From Cytophagales bacterium (GTDB lineage: Bacteria; Bacteroidota; Bacteroidia; Cytophagales; MED-G16), in assembly GCA_029940715.1 (NCBI GenBank), contig JAPYTU010000003.1, positions 1 through 40,292 on the forward strand: DNA of 40,292 nt, in the 5' to 3' direction. The notes below the pieces were generated by a model, which did not search any database, was not told the origin of the DNA, and was given only the letters and a program-made list of their open reading frames with translations. A program made the position numbers and the translations under genes. This document shows positions 37,699 through 40,292 of this stretch, piece by piece; position 1 is the stretch's first letter, and every line of letters starts with the position of its first letter.

Positions 37699-40292
37699 TT
37701 ATTTTTTTTTAATAAAAAATGAATTGAATTATTTTCAAATTCAAAAATATGTTTGGTAATAAAATTATCTTTAATTGTTATAGTTGTAGCCTGAATTTCA
37801 TTACAAACATAATTGTTAAATGATTTTATAGCTTTTATTATAATTGATTGATTGTCTATTATATCAATAGAAATTTTATCAATAACATTCAACCCTAATT
37901 CTTTTCTTAAATTTTGAATTCTATTAATAAATTCTCGAGAAATTCCTTCTAATTTTAATTCTTCAGAAATATGTAAGTCTAATGCTATAGTAAATAAATC
38001 ATTATTGGCTATTGACCAACCTGAAATATCACCGTACTTTACAACAACCTGATCTAAATCAATCGAATAATTTTTATTATCTATTTTTACTTTAATAAAA
38101 CCCCTTTTTTCTAAATCAATAATGTTCTTATTATTAAATCCTTTAATTAAATGCACTACTTTATTAGTTAAAGAACCATACATTTTTCCTATAATTTTAT
38201 AATTTGGAGATGCCTTTTTAACTAGTATCTCGGAAGAATCATCAATAAATTCTAATTTTTTAATATTGACTTCATTTAAAATAATCCTTGAAACAGATAT
38301 TATATTTTGTTTTTCAGAATCTGATTTAATTGGAATAAGCAATTTCCCTAATGGTTGTCTTACTTTGATTTTTTCCTTTTTTCTAATAGAATGAACAAGT
38401 GAAGAAATATTTTGAGCATATTTCATTTTAATTTCCAAATTTTTGTTAATTAAATTATTATGAACCTGAGGAAAATCTGAAAAATGAACTGATTCTAAAT
38501 CACTATTTTTTGAGAATGCATTCAAATCTCTAAATAAATACTCTGAATAAAATGGAATAAACGGTGAAGATAGTATTGCAATTTTCTCTAAACATTCAAA
38601 TAACGTTTGATATGCCATTTTTTTATCATCTGAATAATCACCTTTCCAAAATCTTTTTCTATTTAACCGTACATACCAATTACTCAAGTCATTTATTAAA
38701 AATGCATTAAGACACCTTGCTGCTTTAGTAGGATCAAAATTCTCAAGATAATTATCAATAGATTTGATTGTTGAATTAAGTTTACTTATTATCCACCTAT
38801 CATCAAATGACCTTTTAGAGTAATCAATAATTTTTTCATCATTTATGAAATGATCTATATTAGCATATAAAGCAAAAAAATTATAAGTATTAGATAAAGT
38901 ACCAAAAAATTTTCTTAATACTTCTTTGATGCCTTTTTCATCAAATTTTAAATTATCCCAAGGATTAGAATTAGATATCATATACCACCTTGTAGCATCT
39001 GGACCATAATTTTTTATAATTTCAAAAGGATCTACAGCATTTCCTAATCTTTTAGACATTTTGTTTCCATCTCTATCCAATACTAATCCATTAGAAATAA
39101 CATTCTCAAAACTTTTTTTACCAAATAACATAATAGAAATAACGTGAAGAGTAAAAAACCAACCACGAGTTTGATCAACACCTTCAGCAATAAATTTTGC
39201 TGGAAACATCTCTTTAAAAAAATTAGAATTTTCAAAAGGGTAATGATATTGAGCAAAAGGAACAGATCCCGAATCATACCAAACATCAATGATATCTAAC
39301 TCTCTATACATTGGATTTCCAGAATTAGATACTAAGACAATATCATCAACATATGGTCTGTGCATATCAAAAGTATCATCCAATAAACTATCCATGAATC
39401 CTTTGTTATAAGATTTATTTACTTCGTTTTTTAATTCTTGAAAACTCCCAATACATATTTCTTCATTTCCATCTTTAGTTCTCCAAATTGGCAAAGGAGT
39501 TCCCCAAAATCTTGATCTACTAAGATTCCAATCAACCAAATTTTCTAACCAATCACCAAATCTTCCAGAACCAGTAGATTTTGGCTGCCAATTAATTTCT
39601 TTATTTTGCTTAATAAATTGTTTTTTTAATTTAGTTGTTTTAATAAACCAAGAATCCATAGGATAATAAAGAATTGGTTTATCAGTTCTCCAACAATGAG
39701 GATATGAGTGTTTGTGTTTTTTTACATCAAATGCTTTATTTTCTATTTTAAGTTTTATTGAAATTTTAGCATCTGTTGATAACTCATCTTTATCAGAATT
39801 TTTATTAAACTCTTTTACATACATACCAGAAAAATCCTTAATTTCTTTTACAAACTTTCCTGATTTATCAACTATAGGAACATCCTCACCCTTATTATTT
39901 TTTACAAATATTCCGGGTAATTTATTTTTTATCGAAATTGTATAATCATCTGAACCAAAAGTTTTTGAAATATGAACAATTCCAGTACCTTCATTTGTTG
40001 AAACAAAATCAGCATCAACCACAGTAAAAGCAGGTTTTTCAGCTTTAACATATGGGAGCAGTTGTTCATAATCCAATCCAATAAAATCAGATCCTTTAAA
40101 GGTTGTTAAAATCTTATATTTTAATTTTTTTTCATCGTAATCATCAATATTATTATGAATCTCATTTTTAGAATCAAAAAAATATGGTAAACAGTCTTGA
40201 GCCAAAATAACTTTTATCTTATTTTTAGTGTACTTATTATATGTTTCTACTAGAGAATACACTATTTTTTTCCCAACAGCAAGACCATTATT
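37695..40292 (-). CDS. ileS: Isoleucyl-tRNA synthetase, partial (5' end beyond the window)
   Basis: HCWRTDKPILYYPMDSWFI, WNLSRSRFWGTPLPIWR, DVWYDSGSVPFAQ, KMSKRLGN. Frame stays open to 40292, so the GTG start at 40262 is an artefact. Confidence 0.93.
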   Translation of the reverse strand, partial: NNGLAVGKKIVYSLVETYNKYTKNKIKVILAQDCLPYFFDSKNEIHNNIDDYDEKKLKYKILTTFKGSDFIGLDYEQLLPYVKAEKPAFTVVDADFVSTNEGTGIVHISKTFGSDDYTISIKNKLPGIFVKNNKGEDVPIVDKSGKFVKEIKDFSGMYVKEFNKNSDKDELSTDAKISIKLKIENKAFDVKKHKHSYPHCWRTDKPILYYPMDSWFIKTTKLKKQFIKQNKEINWQPKSTGSGRFGDWLENLVDWNLSRSRFWGTPLPIWRTKDGNEEICIGSFQELKNEVNKSYNKGFMDSLLDDTFDMHRPYVDDIVLVSNSGNPMYRELDIIDVWYDSGSVPFAQYHYPFENSNFFKEMFPAKFIAEGVDQTRGWFFTLHVISIMLFGKKSFENVISNGLVLDRDGNKMSKRLGNAVDPFEIIKNYGPDATRWYMISNSNPWDNLKFDEKGIKEVLRKFFGTLSNTYNFFALYANIDHFINDEKIIDYSKRSFDDRWIISKLNSTIKSIDNYLENFDPTKAARCLNAFLINDLSNWYVRLNRKRFWKGDYSDDKKMAYQTLFECLEKIAILSSPFIPFYSEYLFRDLNAFSKNSDLESVHFSDFPQVHNNLINKNLEIKMKYAQNISSLVHSIRKKEKIKVRQPLGKLLIPIKSDSEKQNIISVSRIILNEVNIKKLEFIDDSSEILVKKASPNYKIIGKMYGSLTNKVVHLIKGFNNKNIIDLEKRGFIKVKIDNKNYSIDLDQVVVKYGDISGWSIANNDLFTIALDLHISEELKLEGISREFINRIQNLRKELGLNVIDKISIDIIDNQSIIIKAIKSFNNYVCNEIQATTITIKDNFITKHIFEFENNSIHFLLKKNK

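Noticed and set aside
40232-40262. ORF-track start of ileS at 40262
   Set aside because: Reading frame continues upstream to the window edge (NNGLAVGKKIVYSL), so this is a truncation artefact and not a real start.
1-40292. CRISPR arrays, rRNA genes or transposase insertion sequences
   Set aside because: Looked for regularly spaced repeats, rRNA motifs and transposases; none recognised.

Overview
This is an AT-rich, gene-dense window of about 40 kb. Gene content and order suggest a small-genome Bacteroidota (Flavobacteriia-like) chromosome. Most of it is housekeeping: gltX, folE, glnS, purE, a hisA-like gene, a two-component system, gpmI, recX, rsmI, phhB, ppiD/surA-like, a CBS/CorC-like protein, lptC, anmK, nhaD, ribH, pdhA, recF, a DUF721 gene, lspA and a partial ileS. 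Five places stand out. (1) At 3604-4809, a tyrosine-recombinase-like gene is bracketed almost to the codon by two near-identical 24-bp direct repeats, each carrying two AGGATACAT motifs. Its product appears to have lost most of the canonical catalytic residues, and the unit splits a pair of deiminase/amidinotransferase-fold genes. (2) The 3' end of tRNA-Val (14997-15071) recurs as a 24-nt remnant at 15665-15688, an att-like footprint, next to a compositionally distinct block. (3) That block encodes a Bax-inhibitor-1-like protein with a large charged insertion. (4) A HisA homologue has Tyr in place of the N-terminal catalytic Asp. (5) A frameshifted ABC-F ATPase relic lies at the left edge. All calls come from reading the sequence; no database searches were run.
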